A stretch of 64,000 nucleotides of DNA from Dryococelus australis (Eukaryota; Arthropoda; Insecta; Phasmatodea; Phasmatidae), in contig CM057002.1 in NCBI GenBank assembly GCA_029891345.1, positions 16,676,295-16,740,294 of the forward strand. Direction: 5' to 3'. Shown here piece after piece: positions 12,421 through 25,707 of the stretch. A program made the position numbers and the translations under genes. The notes under the pieces were generated by a model that did no database searches, was not told where the DNA came from, and worked only from the letters and a program-made list of their open reading frames with translations. Position 1 is the first letter of the stretch. Each line of letters starts with the position of its first letter.

Positions 12421-13536
12421 TGAAATGAACCATGAATTTCGAACCTAACACAACCCAAAAACAGTCCCGATCATGATGCTCCGCCGACACTAAAGGATGT
12501 CACGCATCAAAATGATTAATTTAGAACAGGAGTTTTGCTTGTGCTATCGTTCCTTGCATTTTTTACTGGGAATTCCATAAATAAACAAAGACCCGTAAGT
12601 TTTTCACTGAACATGTTTATAAAATAGTGGAATTCTGACAATAGAAAATATTTGGTCTGCAGATCTTGATTAACCTGACTACAATTTTACTAATGGCGAC
12701 ATCAGCAATGAATTGATGATTCAGCAACTAGAGTATCCCTTTCAAGACTAGATAGAATCTCCTTAACGAGATGCTTTAGCCCATTGTCTCAGTCATATGG
12801 GCCAAGCTGGGATTTCTATGATCCTCCCTATGTCTGGAGGAGATGCAGGGCAAAATGTCATTTTAGTGTGCATCCATGTTGGGATGAAGTTGACAGTTGG
12901 TGGACAAACTGGCTAACAGACAACCGTGTGAGGCACCCTAGTCTAGTCGCTTCACTGCGGGCATGTTGGTGGGACTGCAGACACTCTTCGGCTGATGTTT
13001 CAGTGGCATCTGTGGTAAGGGCGATAAGCACCGCAGAACTGTGGATCACGTGTATTTTGAGTTCCGTGCAGAATGTACAAAGTTCCATGCTGAGGCAGGG
13101 GTACACATGGCACGTCTAAAGATTGCTGCCTCGTCTCGCTCACCTACATGGACCCTGGGGCTTTGGCTTTCAGTTATTCTTTAATTTGCATGGGAGTGAA
13201 ATACAACACCTTCACCATTTTCTAATGTTTTAGCATTACACCATGAGGAAAACCCTTAGGGCATCACTGAATTGTCTTACACAAAAATGAACTACATCTT
13301 ACATCACAAATATACCTGCAACTAGTGATGAGGTAAAACTACTGGCACACATTTTTTAAAACCTTATAAAAATAATTTTTTTTCTTAAAATTTTCTAAGC
13401 AAAAAATATTTCTGCTAAATTTCAGAAAGAACCATTCCATTTGGGTAGGGGGAAAAAGACAACTAACTACTAAAGAATTAACTTATTTTTCATTATTTAT
13501 ATAAAGCTTTAACTTCAAAAGAAATTACCATCGTAC

Positions 13537-13859
13537 CTTCGTGAGATGACACAGATGAAGGTTCACTCTCAGAACTGGAGCTACTTGATTTGTCAGACTT
13601 CGCAGATTTTCGTTTACGTTTTACAGAAGATTTTGACTTTTTCTTTTCCTTGTCCTTGTCAGAAGAATGTTGACGCCTGGAACTACGATGCTTTTTCAAC
13701 TTTGAAGACTTCTTTTTGTCTCTTTCTGCACTAGCGCTCTTCTTTTCAGAGCTACTTTCAGAGGAGGAGCTTGACGAACGGGAGGGAGACTTGGGCAAAT
13801 GTGGCGAAGACGAGCTGGAATGTGATGACTGCCTTTCTGTACGTGCTGGTTCTGGTGAA
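13537..13859 (-). CDS. SRRM1: SRRM1 exon 6 (SR/K-rich region)
   Basis: This 323-base exon begins after the acceptor ...CTGCTCCAG and ends at donor GAAG|GTACGA. It completes a codon left with two bases by exon 5, so the junction would read D-N-S-P-E-P, and it leaves one base for the next exon. The product is Ser/Arg/Lys-rich throughout: runs such as PSRSSSSSSESSSEKK, a basic block KLKKHRSSRR, a lysine-rich DKDKEKKKSKSS and a nuclear-localisation-like KRKRKSAK, ending in SSSSSSESEPSS. This is the low-complexity phospho-SR type of sequence expected after the PWI domain in SRRM1. Direct joining to exon 5 is supported by phase only; small SR exons could lie between. The frame reads on for about a dozen codons past the donor into the intron and stops there. 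Confidence 0.75.
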
Positions 13860-13949
13860 CTGGAGCAGTGCACACAAACAAATATAAACTTTTAAGCACT
13901 AACAAAAGAATAATGCACATTAATTTACTTGAATAAAATATCAGTTTTT

Positions 13950-16900
13950 TTTTTTTAACTATCTAAAACTGTTACAAATAGGAGACAATAAATATTAGGA
14001 AACTATGTCATCGAGCAGAAAAGTTAAGCCCTATATACAGAAATAAATAAAAGGTCACCAATTTGATTACCAAACATGATGTAACAACCCTCTTGGGGTT
14101 TTAAAAAAAATCTAATGTTTATATCTAAACCTTAAACTGATGAAGTTTTAGTAAACAATTTTCTTTAAAAAAAAATTGTACTCTGAGCATTTTCACTAGT
14201 TTAATTGATATTTTTCTAAAATAAACAAGTCAAAATTGTTTATTTAACATAATACTATTTAAGAGGTTAGGGGATACAAGAAATATACTATGGATGTGGT
14301 AAAAATGAATAATTCACACTGTTTTGGTACAGCGCTATGCTGCTACTTCATGAACAAAATTTGACAACTCATGAAAGTTAGTAGATACACAAATGTCGAG
14401 ACTTGTTCTATCAGCCCAGACAATTTTGGTATTGCTCAGGTAAAGGTTGCAGCATATTGTGAAAGCTTTAAAATTATACCTCTGCTTTTAATCCTTTGCC
14501 TGATGAGTAAGCACACAGGTGACAGAGAAGAGAGGGATGTGTCAACCTGCATGAAAACTCCACCTCTTCTAAGGACAGGCAACCTTGGGAATGGCCACCA
14601 TAAATATCAGTTTTCATGCAGCTGCTGAAGCTACTGCACGTGAATTGTGATTTGTTATATTTGTGTTGGGTCATTAAGTGCAGGTCGGATCTCTTTTACA
14701 ATATTTTTGAGTTTCATGATATCTTTAGTGAGTAACTAAACACTCCCATTTACTATTTCAATCTCATTAGCATTGTTTTATAATTGAAGAACTTCCCTGT
14801 TTCTGTTTTTACCCAATATTAAGTCTTCAAAAACAATTTATACTCATTGAAGTAAACCCTTTTAACATGCTCGATTGCAGCTGTTCCAACTGCTTTAGGA
14901 TTTGCTGATGTATTTAGTGATTTGAGTTTGATCATTTTACAATTGGAACAACTCAACCGTCATTTGTTTTGCAACGTGTTCTGCTGTTTGGTGCACCACA
15001 AAGTAGCTTACACATTGGTTTTATTTCAATTGGTTAATATTTTTCGTAATAAATTATTTTTATTATGCAAGATGTTGAAATTATGAAATATGAAATAAGT
15101 ATATTTCATTATAATGACAAAGTGTTCACATAAAAAATAATATATAAATATTACAGAAAATAATTAAAACTCAAATGTTAAATTCAATACCACTACAGCA
15201 CAAGCAAACATAGTGGTGAATTGGGGATTTGGTAACTTGTGTTTGCACATTTCAAAGTTAAAACAATGCAAAAATGCAAATTACAAAAATAAGTAATCAC
15301 ATTTGTGGACAAAATGTGCCAGTTGGAATACGACATCACTTAATTTTTTTAATAGTAAGCTCATTAATAAAAAAACCAATATCGTATTTAAATTACAACT
15401 TCTATTTTACATTGAACAAATTTGTTATTTGATCTGCATGTCCTGGCTATAAAATGGACATAAGTTAACTGTGCATTTTTGCAGCAAAGGACTTGAAAGA
15501 GGAATTGTAGTTATGAAAAATGGTTTAAAGACGATCACTGATGGTAAGAGATCATAGAGAGTGCAGACAAAACTACACAAGATTTATATCAAAGCTACCC
15601 TTGCATCAACATTAACTTGGGACCCACTTCTGCCTTCGAGATCATTCTGTTACTTACAAAGCAAAATTTATGTTAGTAAGAAAATTGGCTGCTATTTATG
15701 ATATTTGCAGAAATCAAATTTTTTTAAAGACTGAGTTTGGGGTTTTTATAAATTCATACTTGATAGTGTTTTCTGGACAGTACCAGAGGCCCGTTAGAAG
15801 AGACTTTATGTTTCTATTTTCTGAGCTATGCTAGGAAGATTACATTGTTTGTGTTGAATAGGAAGATATTAATGAGCCAGTTCACAAGTCACTCACGTAA
15901 TTATCTTTTTGCTAATGATATTTTGAAAGGTAATTTAGATTCAGAATGCTAAAAATGGAAATTATCTCTCTTTTCACAGCAAAGGTTCTACATTATGAAA
16001 TTTTAAATGATCAGCATTTCATTAAACGCATTTTCTCGATCTTAAGCAAACTTAATTCAATGCATTTCACACATAATTTTTCTGAGTTAAAAAAACTATT
16101 TTAGTGTTCAAGTGTATTTCTATCTTACAGTAGTTTTGCAGTATATAGGATATATTCACAGAATTAAGTTTAATGTTTGATGTTTGCTGGAATTTCATAC
16201 AAAGGGTATGAAAGTTTGTCCGTGTCATTGAGTGATTTTTCAGTGAGAAATACTGGCTGGCCAACTTATATACACACGTCCAGCGTTGGTAATGTAAGGA
16301 ATAGTTTACCCCCCCCCCCCCCCCCCAACAAACACACACACGTATGTATGTACGTATAAGATAGTAAACGTAATTTATATACATTATGCAAAACACACTA
16401 GTAACTCAAGTTACCACAACCCAATACCACAAAAATTTTCCCCGGTGATGCTAATGTAGATATAGCAAGAGTGGCTATTGATAAACTTAACAGACTTTCT
16501 GTAGTAGTTATATGTAGTTGGCTCTGATACAGACCTGGTAATATTGTTGACTGCTCTTTCCACAGAAAAGCATCAATACATTTTTGCAACCATAAGGGAG
16601 GGGGAAGGTCAAAAACAGTTTGAAACTTTGATTGAAAAGTACAAAAACAACAGAAAATTAAATCGGTTAAAATTATATAGTAACCTGAAGCTGAAGGCCA
16701 AGCTAAAACTTTTCTGGAAGATGCTATATATAAAGAAAAGAATTGTTGACTGTTGGGGAAAAATTTATCCTGGGACTATATGGATTGACTAAATACTCTC
16801 AATTGAATGAAGCCAGGTACTACTAGTTTCTGACCTAAGAGTGTGGATCTCATGCCAATGAACTCTGTGATGTGTTTGGTCAGTACTCAAACAATCACAC

Positions 16901-17960
16901 CAACACTATTTCACGTGTACTATTTCTGTTTGAAAAATAAAGAAGTGTTAACACATGTTACCAATGTATAGAATTTTGTTACATTGATTTTTAATTGGGG
17001 AAAGAAGGGTTGAAAGACCATTTTGACCATTTTTGACACACAAAGCTGTGCACAAATATTAATTTTTCTTTTTCCAAACATAGTACAGACATTTACAAGA
17101 TGTCGCTTCGTCCGCCATCGCCACCGTGGAAAATTCTTAATTATCATTCCAATATGAATGCACTGCAGACATACATGTAAATCGTTGGCGCTCTGGCAGC
17201 ATGTTCTGAGGGATGATTCGTAGCTGGGTGACAGAAGGGGCGAGGTGGAGAAGGCAAGAAGAGACAAGAGGGTCGAATTACCATTATCTCTCAGGGCTCC
17301 GGCATTGGTTTTCTGCCGTGGCAATGAACAGGAAAGAAATGAAGGGAGCACACTAACGCCTAGTGCGGCTTCCTTCCTGTAGAGTTTCATGTACCATGTT
17401 GCAAGACTACAGAAAGTCAAACAAGGCTAGATTATATTTGTCTGCATACAGAAAAAAACGTTGGGGACCAATATGGCTTCACAACAGAAGTGAAAAGTAA
17501 GCAGTATGGATTATTATGAAAGCTACTTGTTTAATTATATAACCAACACGTTCGTGCTTCCTATAATATGTGTGTACTTTTATTTTCAGAGTTGTTTCCT
17601 TCCATGTAGGAAATAAAATCACTTACATTAAAATTTAATGCTAACATAATTTATTGATATGATTTTGAACTTACCATCTCATTATAATCAAGATTATTAA
17701 TAAATGCCTTATAACATTTGCAGGAAGAAAAAAACAACTACCAAGCAGACGTGGTGAAAGCAGTACTGAGAAAAAAACATGCATACATGCATACACGTGC
17801 ACGCACACACGTGCACACACACACACCCCCGCAGTCATCGCAGATAAGTAAGTAACAGTACTACGGCACTAGTCTATTCTTTTAAAATTTTTTTCTGAAA
17901 CGAATTGATTCATAACAGTAGCATAGCCATGATGGAGGAGAGAGTTTGGGGAAGATATTA
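13950..17960. other. SRRM1 intron 5, lower part: nothing recognised
   Basis: This AT-rich intron sequence contains poly-A/T runs, an 18-base C run at 16,309-16,326 and a CA-rich stretch at 17,790-17,827. A minus-strand open frame of 166 codons at 17,420-16,920 has no domain or biased composition that would support a gene. Confidence 0.4.
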
Positions 17961-17974
17961 TTTTTTTTTTCCAC

Positions 17975-18320
17975 TTGCTTTAGCACCCTAAAATACTGGT
18001 GTAGTCCCTTCTTTCTAAGCCGACATACCCCATTTCCCGGCTGCACCACACCGAGCAAGGTAGCAAAAGAGTAAAACCTTGGACTAGTACTCTGGATGAT
18101 GCGGGTTTGAATACCGGTCGGGTCCAGAAATCGTGATTTTGATTTTCCAAGAATTCTCTGAAACCACTCACAATGAATTCTTGATTGGTTCTAAAATGTT
18201 TTTGCCTCCTTACCCATTCCTGATTGTTGGGATTGAGTGGTTGCACCTTCCTTATTGACATCGATGTTAACGAGACGTAAGCCCCACTTACATCTTCTTT
18301 GGCTACATCAATGTTTTGTA
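17975..18320 (+). mobile_element. tRNA-derived SINE
   Basis: The plus strand carries a degraded tRNA-like head: GCAAAAGAGTAAAACCTTGG as an A-box region, then GGTTTGAATACC as a B box at about 18,104. A body with GATTTTCCAAGAATTCTCTGA and a pyrimidine-rich segment follows. This arrangement is characteristic of insect SINEs, in which the tRNA region is followed by a conserved TGATTT...TTTTCC segment. It is old, with many substitutions. It lies in SRRM1 intron 5, antisense to the gene. Confidence 0.65.
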
Positions 18321-20159
18321 ATCCCGGATATAGCGTGGATAAGTTTTGTGTGTCTAATATTTAAATTTGGAATAGTTAGATTTTCAAAAGCTGTCCTCTG
18401 ATTGTTGTAGCACAAAGCGGTAAGAAAATAAAATTCATACGCACTGTCTATCCAAACATAATAAGACGTCTTCATATATTACTATGGCTGGATGAATTGG
18501 GTGTGGTTCAGACGATAACTGGGTTGGAGGTGCAAATAAAGGAGTAGTGCTTTCGGCATCTATGGAGGCTAGTCTGTATTTCTAACTTAAGCCTATATTT
18601 AACTCCACCTTTCTTGGTGTACAGCATGAGTAATCAGTAAATTTTACTGAAGTAAAGTCGGTTTGGAATAACGACCCTATAGTGTACTTCTGGACACACT
18701 GGCTTTGTGACGTGACAACACACACTGTTCTTCCGGCCCGGCCTTGCGGCGGTGGGTTGAACTGGCCGTAACAGCAATGGAACAGAGCTTATGTTACTGT
18801 CACATCGTTTTATGTAGAAATATGCACGTGAGGTCTCTGTAATGGGTCGTGTGGCCAAAGCACTCCTCTCTGCAGACCATCTGTTACCAATGGTGGTGAA
18901 GTAGGGAGGTACTTCAGTCGACTCGATTCTGTGTTTGAATTTGTACCTAAAATGATTTGGGCACTCCCGAAGATCTACAAATTGGCATAACTCCATTTAC
19001 CTCACATATGTGGGTATCTGCCTGTGGTTTTATACATGCATTTTCCAGCTTTCCCTCAGAATAAGCTAAGAGTTTGACCTTATGAGCCTAAAGTGGGGTG
19101 CAATTCTACCAAAGAGAAGTCTCAATAATTTTAAGTTTTAAAAGCAATACACTTTTATTGAATATGTATCTGGACATATGGGTCCACACTCTCCTAATGA
19201 AAGTATTAAAAGAATTAATAATAATTAAGAAATAACGCAAGTTATTCCTAGTAGAAAATTAGGCAAAGGCAACCTGAATGCAAAGCTAACTCTCTTATGT
19301 TGTATATTGCCGTGGCTAGAAAGGATTTATTTAATTAAAGCCAAAATTAATATAAATCCCTAATTGAATATGCTGTGTATTCAGAAGGAACCTACTCTTA
19401 ACATGGGTTCATTACCAGAAGGGCAATGAGGAATGGCTTGGCTAGAGTCAGAGGGGATGCCATTGTCGTGACCTGGTTACCTTGAGATAAGTAGTATAAA
19501 AATGTATGTTCCAGTACTGGGGCGTAGGGTGAAGGTGCAGCGACCCCGCGCCCGCAATCTTGGATCTTTTCATTTTGGGTCGGGGTCAGCCCTCAAGTTT
19601 TGGGAAGGAAGTTATACACATATTTCATCTGATGACCTGCGTATAGGATTATGAATTCCTTAGGTAAATGAGCAAGTTGCACTTGAAAGACTAATAGCGA
19701 CAGTACTTACATTTTCCATAAGCCAATATAGCATTGTATACATGACTACAGTTGGAGCTGCACATCGTACTACAATCTGAGTGATTCATCGTACCTTTTT
19801 ACACAGTTGGCGGCAATGAGCTTGTCCGGCAATGCAGGTGAAGGACACAGCTAAGAGAAGTTTGCCTCAAGGTTGACGTATTGAACACAGAACTTGTTCA
19901 ACCGGTTGTCTGCTCTGCTGAGGTAATGTGTTGTTTGGTGAGTTGTTAGCACGCCGTCTACCTAGCCAATGACCCGTTCTCCACTGCAACAGACACTTTG
20001 ACTGGTTGACCGGTGCCTGACAGACGAATACCTTGCCTGCGGGCGCTGTGTTCGGATCTGTCTGTGTTGCTGATAACGTCACAGACTAGATGCAACAATC
20101 TAGCTCTTCCACCGACGGACTGCATTTTTTTTTTTAAATACATCCTTTATATACTAAAA

Positions 20160-20650
20160 AATCCACAATGGCCTTCAAACGTACCTGAGTAAATGAATGC
20201 TCACGCAATTAATTGGCAAATAAGATAACATTGGCGTAGGTGGAGGCTTGCCGACTAAACAGTCGAACGGACGTGCGTAAATGAAGGCTTGCCTACAGCT
20301 GAACGGATGTGAAAAATCAGACGAACATATGCGAGAAATCAGTCACACGCATTTGTTACAGGTTTACAGAGAGTTGAATGGATGAGAAAAATATGTTGAA
20401 CAAATGTGAGAAATTAGGCAATGCCAATGGGTGAACATCGGCGTGGGTGGAGATTTACCAACAGTCTAAAGTATTTAAAAAATAAGTCGAACATATGCTA
20501 AATCAGACGGACACAGGTGTTGGCATCTTGCCGACTAAACATATGTGAGAAACCAGCCAAACATATGTGTAACAGGTTTGCCAACTAAACAGTTGAAAGA
20601 ATGTGGGAAATTAGGCAATGGGTAAACATTGGCTGTGTAATAAACACAGA
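20160..20650. repeat. Degenerate tandem/satellite-like repeat
   Basis: Recurring words are shuffled through about 490 bases: GCCGACTAAACAGTCGAACG, GAGAAATCAG or GAGAAATTAGGCAAT, AACATATGTGAGAAA, and ACATTGGCGTAGGTGGAGG or ACATCGGCGTGGGTGGAG. The apparent unit is of the order of 100-150 bases but copies have diverged and partly deleted. It ends just before LTR fossil B, suggesting that the element landed beside or within it. Confidence 0.6.
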
Positions 20651-20699
20651 TGGTAGGAGTTTTCCCTAACACAGGTATGACCCTTTAACATATACACTC

Positions 20700-22560
20700 A
20701 GGTCAGTTGAAAGCTAACGCTTGTGGGGGACAGACGTGTATGTATGTACTAGGCTGACGCATGCCACTCTACTACGCAGTGAGCATGCGCACTCTACTCT
20801 ACGACTTCGCCCCATCATCACTCAACAATAGTAATTTGGGGCAAGTCACATGCCAGCAGGCAATGAATCTCGTGGCTACAGGGTTGAACCAAACTTTACG
20901 GGCAACTGCAGACATGCTGATAATAAATGGAAATTGTACTGCCCACTAATACATGGACATGCAGTCGCCACTCCCAAAGTCGAAGCTTGTTTTACCCACC
21001 GAGCCACCGAACGGCAGATGAAGCTAGTTAGCAGGGATGCTGAAAGAGAGCAGCACCCTGCAGCAGATGTCGTCACTGCTGCCTGAACCTCGTGAAGAGA
21101 TGGTAAATATATCCACAGCCTCGGACAGGGTGATAAGAAAAGTGTGTGGCATGGCCCACTGCCCTGTTTTAAACAACCCCTGCACCCCTGGGGCAGCCAC
21201 AAAACTGCAATTTTCACTATATAAGAACGTGACACCACTCTCACCAGTCTTTGTTCGCCCACAACCTGAATAAGGTTGGAGGGCTCTCCTCAATCGACAG
21301 AAGGCTTTCCTACCAACTACCAGAAGCTCCAACTCCAAACCTTGCAGAACGCGGAGAAAACCAACTGGGAACTCCATGTATCTCGACGTCCCTAAACCCA
21401 CATCCTCATTACCCTAGTCAATCCTCTGCACTCCACGGTAGCAGGTTGTATACGTCGTCCCTTCTGGACAACCACCCCTCACTACGTGCATTTAAATTGC
21501 AATTAGAAATTTTGAGTTATTTATTTCTCATTTGCAAGTTCGCCTTCACCGGCCATAAAGAAACATTTTAATAATTTCACAATTCTTAAAATTATTTATA
21601 GTCACTCATCCCCGTATTTGCACATAGAATATAATAAATACGTTTGTGGCAAATTTGAATTCTCGCAAATTAATTATTTTCTCCTCTGTCATTACTTTAA
21701 TCAGAATAAGTGTAATTTGGTTCAATGCAACTTGTGGCTCATTAGAAATCCAGCGACTAATAAGGATTAGAGATGAGTGGGCCGAACCATCTTGGGATTT
21801 CTGGTGTCTGAATAAGGCTATAGTCTGAACAAGACCAAGAACTCCTGAGACGTGTCCAGTGCACCAGAGCCTGCCGGAGAAACGCTCCCATCTATTCAGT
21901 CTCTCAAACTCGCTCATTATCTCGGTGCGTCTGAAGAAGATGAAACCCTGGAGGGCTTGAGTGCCACTGATGGGTTGCAAGTGCACCATCATAATTATTA
22001 GTAATTGTTAAGAGCCAATTATAAAATTTACATATTTTATTATTCATTAGTAAATATTCAAATGCACAAGAAAGGAGATGGGCGCAACAGCAAACTAAGA
22101 CGTCTAGCCAGACAAGCATTACAACGTGAACTAAATCAGCCCGCAGTTGTTACATACTCCAACCAGGACAGTGAGCCTACTCCACCATATACTCAACCTA
22201 TAGAGAAATTGATTAACCCAATCAAAGAATTACCACCCATTACAGACGACTGTGGTACATAATTAGATTCCTTGCTAGAGACTTGTTGACTGTGGGCAGA
22301 CCTAGAACACCTTAGTTATTTAATACGCCCTGAACCTAAGCTAGAAGTGAAACCCTTGCCACAACCATGCACCGATAGTAACACACTCTCCACGACATAA
22401 GTGCGTACTGCCGCCGGGAAGGTGTTTACTATTGTTATTCCCCCAATGCCTGTACGCACACGTAAGGCAGTGACAGTCTTAATGGATTTTATTCCCGTGC
22501 AAACACCAACCAGGCCAGCCCCATATAAATGCTCCGATAGCATAAGGAAAACTGAATAGG
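20700..22560 (+). mobile_element. LTR-retrotransposon family fossil, copy B
   Basis: An LTR-like region carries a TATA box (CTATATAAG) at about 21,218, then GTAGCAGGTTGT at 21,439 and CGTCCCTTCTGGACAACC at 21,458. Both follow one another in copy D too, slightly degenerate there. Upstream, CTCTACGACTTCGCCCCATC at about 20,799 matches CTCTACGGGCTACTTTGCCCCATC in copy D. AATAAA signals follow. A possible gag-like internal piece at 22,005-22,262 is an 85-codon frame, basic at first and then proline-rich, with no named domain. The copy is partial and broken, no second LTR is seen, and it is old. It sits in SRRM1 intron 5, antisense to the gene. Confidence 0.6.
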
Positions 22561-22942
22561 AGCTTCCCAGGGTAGTATTGGTTCATCCCATTTGTTACTG
22601 AACATCCATATTTTATTTATTTAATATATTGGTGACAATTGGAGTCACAGTTTTTGGCAACCTTTACGGTGAGTAAGGTCAAGCTACGTGGGAGGGAAGT
22701 CTTTACGGTCAAACTCACCCTGGGGTTTGATTTTTCTTCACTCTCTCAACCCTGCGACGAGTCAATGTATCTCCAGATCTCCCAGCGTCAGCAGATCCAC
22801 GACCTGCCAGGCAAAAACACTATCCAAAAACTATCACACTGAGGAAGGGTGACTCATTCAATACTAGAGGGAATCAGCACTCTCCTCCCCCTAGAATAGC
22901 CCACCATAGATTGCGTACCCCAACAGACCACACTGCCTTATC

Positions 22943-22977
22943 GAGGGAGGGAGAGAGAGAGAGAGAGCGAGAGAGAG
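22943..22977 (+). repeat. (GA)n microsatellite
   Basis: This is an interrupted GAGAGAGA tract of about 35 bases. Confidence 0.8.
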
Positions 22978-24531
22978 TGCAACAGTGGGCACACACTCGG
23001 GGGACATAAGTTGTTTATAGCTTTCTAGAACGAGAGAGGGCCAGAAGAGGAGCGCATCAATGTACTTATGCATACTTGCGGTTACGCTTATGGAGCTGGT
23101 GATTGTGTAATGAGTACTTGCTGATTATTCATGTATGTATAGGTGTACTTAGCAAATATTCATTGCGCAGTACACTATTGTATTATGCAAGTCAAAGAGC
23201 ATACATACTCATTGCACCATTACATCATACTCAATGCAACTGCATTTACCCCCCCACCACTCAGCACCCGAACTGCATCAGTCGCCGAGGAGATACTCAC
23301 AGAGACAGCCAGTGTGAGTGACTACATTTCCCATTTTTCCTCCTACACCCTTACCCCTTACTTGCAGAGCAGGACGTCAGTCTCTCTCAGACAGCCGGCG
23401 AGTGACGTGTGATTGTGCAACACCTCTCTACTGCAGCCCGCGGGTGATTGTGTGATTCCCCCTCGCCGCTCCACCCTAATATAAAATAAATGTCCTATCC
23501 AGAAATCGAAACAGAAGCACCCCAGGAGGGAAAACAAACATTAAAAAATACTAATTAACAAAAAAACTATTGCATATACCTGCCAAAAGTGCATTAAAAA
23601 AATTAGAAGAAAAAACAACGTGCAGTGCATGGTGCATCTGCAACTGCACATGCATCGGTACAAAGGTGTATATGCAACAATGCAGTTTGGGCTCGTACCC
23701 CTCAGTCTGTTCTACTCTAGCTGCCTACTTGCAATCTTAACTTAAAAAAAAACTTTTTATGACTGTAAGTAACAAAGATACTGGTCTGTATGCAAAGGAC
23801 TGCAAATCTGAAGTTTGATGGTTTGTAGGAACAGAAACACCAGGAAAGGAGGTAAAGAGGTCTTTGGGAAATTACACCTCTGGTAGTGATCTAACAAATT
23901 ACCAAAATTCAGCTTTTACCTAATTATTATTGACATCCACTCTTTTAGTCCCTTTCATTGACTGGGTATATTATATGGCTATGGTAATGAGATGATGCAC
24001 CTGCCCAAGTAGTGTGGTGCACTTGCCAGCGGAAGTCTTCTGCATGGCAGTATGGTTCTTGACCTGGCCACTGTTGCATGGTGTGTGTGCACCTGTCTGA
24101 GGATGCTGCCCTCCCCCCCCCCCCCCCAGATATGTGGCTCACAATCTAAATGTGGTTGTATGGTATTGTGGCTACCTGCCTGGGGCAGCCATCTTCAACA
24201 CTGGTCGAGAATCTACTTCAAACACCTGTACGAATCTCCGTTACCAAACTTGTGAATACCTAGAGCTCACCACTGGAACCAGCAGCATTCCAGGCCTCAG
24301 AGGCTTAGCAGAAATTAAAACAGCAGTCCGAAGAAGCACAGAAGGCCCCATTACGAGTCATAAACAAAAATTTGGCCACCCATGAAATATACATACTGAA
24401 AGCCCTTTTTTGCATGCTGATTTAACACTTACTTGCATTTTATACCTATACTTTTCAATCCCACTGTTTTTACAATACAAATCTTCCTCTCTCTAAAATT
24501 TCCTGCATTCTGTAATATTTTCCCCTGTTCT

Positions 24532-24534
<3 letters not shown>

Positions 24535-24620
<86 letters not shown>
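24535..24620. repeat. (TA)n then (TAA)n microsatellite
   Basis: An uninterrupted TA run of about 72 bases passes into ATA/TAA trinucleotides. It lies about 170 bases downstream, in gene direction, of SRRM1 exon 5's donor. Confidence 0.95.
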
Positions 24621-24787
24621 ACTGCATATATTTTTTCTACATTTCAGTTGCAGAAAAGCAAGTAAAGGAACATTATGAATAAGATCAAATTCTCTTTTCC
24701 ATATCCTAACATTATTGCTGTAAAAAAACCTAATTTACCACACTATCAAAACTACATTATTTTTTAAGGCTTGTCAGAAATGCTTAC

Positions 24788-24879
24788 TTATCTCGGTCAC
24801 GTTTCCTGACTTTATCACCTTTCTCCTTTTCATTTTCCATTTTAGCTTTCAAAGATTCGTGAAGTCTTTCATGTTCATC
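24788..24879 (-). CDS. SRRM1: SRRM1 exon 5 (charged linker after PWI domain)
   Basis: This 92-base exon follows a strong polypyrimidine tract and acceptor (TTTTTTTTTCCAG) and ends at donor GATAA|GTAAGC, leaving two bases of a split codon. It encodes DEHERLHESLKAKMENEK and then EKGDKVRKRDRD. This is a highly charged, helix-forming stretch that continues the KKKEEIKRKM end of exon 4 without a phase shift. In known SRRM1 proteins the PWI domain is followed by just such a Lys/Glu-rich linker before the RS repeats. The amino-acid match is compositional rather than residue by residue. Splice sites and phase carry the call. Confidence 0.8.
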
Positions 24880-25077
24880 CTGGAAAAAAAAATTAAATAA
24901 ATTCTGTATGAAATTAATGACAACAATTATAGTCCAGTCCTAGCAAAGTGAGCACTTTTGAAAAACCTGCTTTGTTTCCTTTTTCAGGTAATTTGTCTGT
25001 CTGTCACATGTAAATATAAACACTGGCATGTGCTATACATTTCAAATACAATTTTTACATTGCATTACTTATAGTGT

Positions 25078-25707
25078 ATTCCAATTACTGCACTGGACTG
25101 TACTCTGTGCACACTGGCAGAGTGCGTGTTCCAATTACCAGAACTCGTTTTAAGAGCAGTAGATTTTTGTACGTATTCCAATTGAGAGTTGCACCGAAAG
25201 AGCACGCACTGAGAGCAATTTTTTCAGCACTGTGTCTGGAGCCGGTGAGGCAGTTTCAGAGCAACATGACTGCTACCTGCGATTATGAAAACAACAACAA
25301 ATTATTACACTGTTAGAAATTCTACAATAACTAACATTTCGGCAGCTGAATAATACGTAATAGTTAATATGGAACAAATAAGCTCTTGGTATATTAACAA
25401 TATCATCGTCATTACAGTGGTGGCGAGGTTAATTCCCCCCAGTGACTCGTGCATACATTTGCCAACAAGTTAAAAAAAGAGAATTTGAAGAAAATTTATC
25501 TATGGAATTTTGTAATCTAAATTTAAATCCTTTCGTCAACACCTAAGTTCAAGCATTTTTCCCTGAAAAAACATATGTCGCAAATGTTTTGCACTTTTAT
25601 CGTGCAGTGTTCCAGTTGTTCGTGCATAAATATACAATAGTTTCTGACAATCACGTGACACGTGCACTTTTTCAGTTTTCAGTGCACCCAGTGCAGTCAA
25701 TTGGAAA
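25078..25707. mobile_element. 630-bp element with terminal inverted repeats
   Basis: The left end ATTCCAATTACTGCACTGG is mirrored at the right end by CCAGTGCAGTCAATTGGAA, the same sequence inverted with one extra base. Inside, ATTCCAATT/TTCCAATTAC words and GTGCAC-containing segments recur, suggesting sub-terminal repeats. No coding frame belongs to it; the 80-codon plus frame has no domain. It is probably a non-autonomous DNA transposon in SRRM1 intron 4, of unknown superfamily. Confidence 0.55.

Noticed and set aside
12784-13119. 111-codon plus-strand frame with many Trp and Cys residues, considered as a nuclease or transposase piece
   Set aside because: No catalytic motif could be identified and the opposite strand is equally open.
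16920-17420. 166-codon minus-strand frame in SRRM1 intron 5
   Set aside because: No domain, signal or composition bias; no repeat relationship; consistent with chance in a long intron.
24433-24678. Frame rich in Ile-Tyr repeats, resembling a membrane protein
   Set aside because: It is a translation of the (TA)n/(TAA)n microsatellite. The frames at 36,525, 40,695 and 63,214 are rejected for the same reason.
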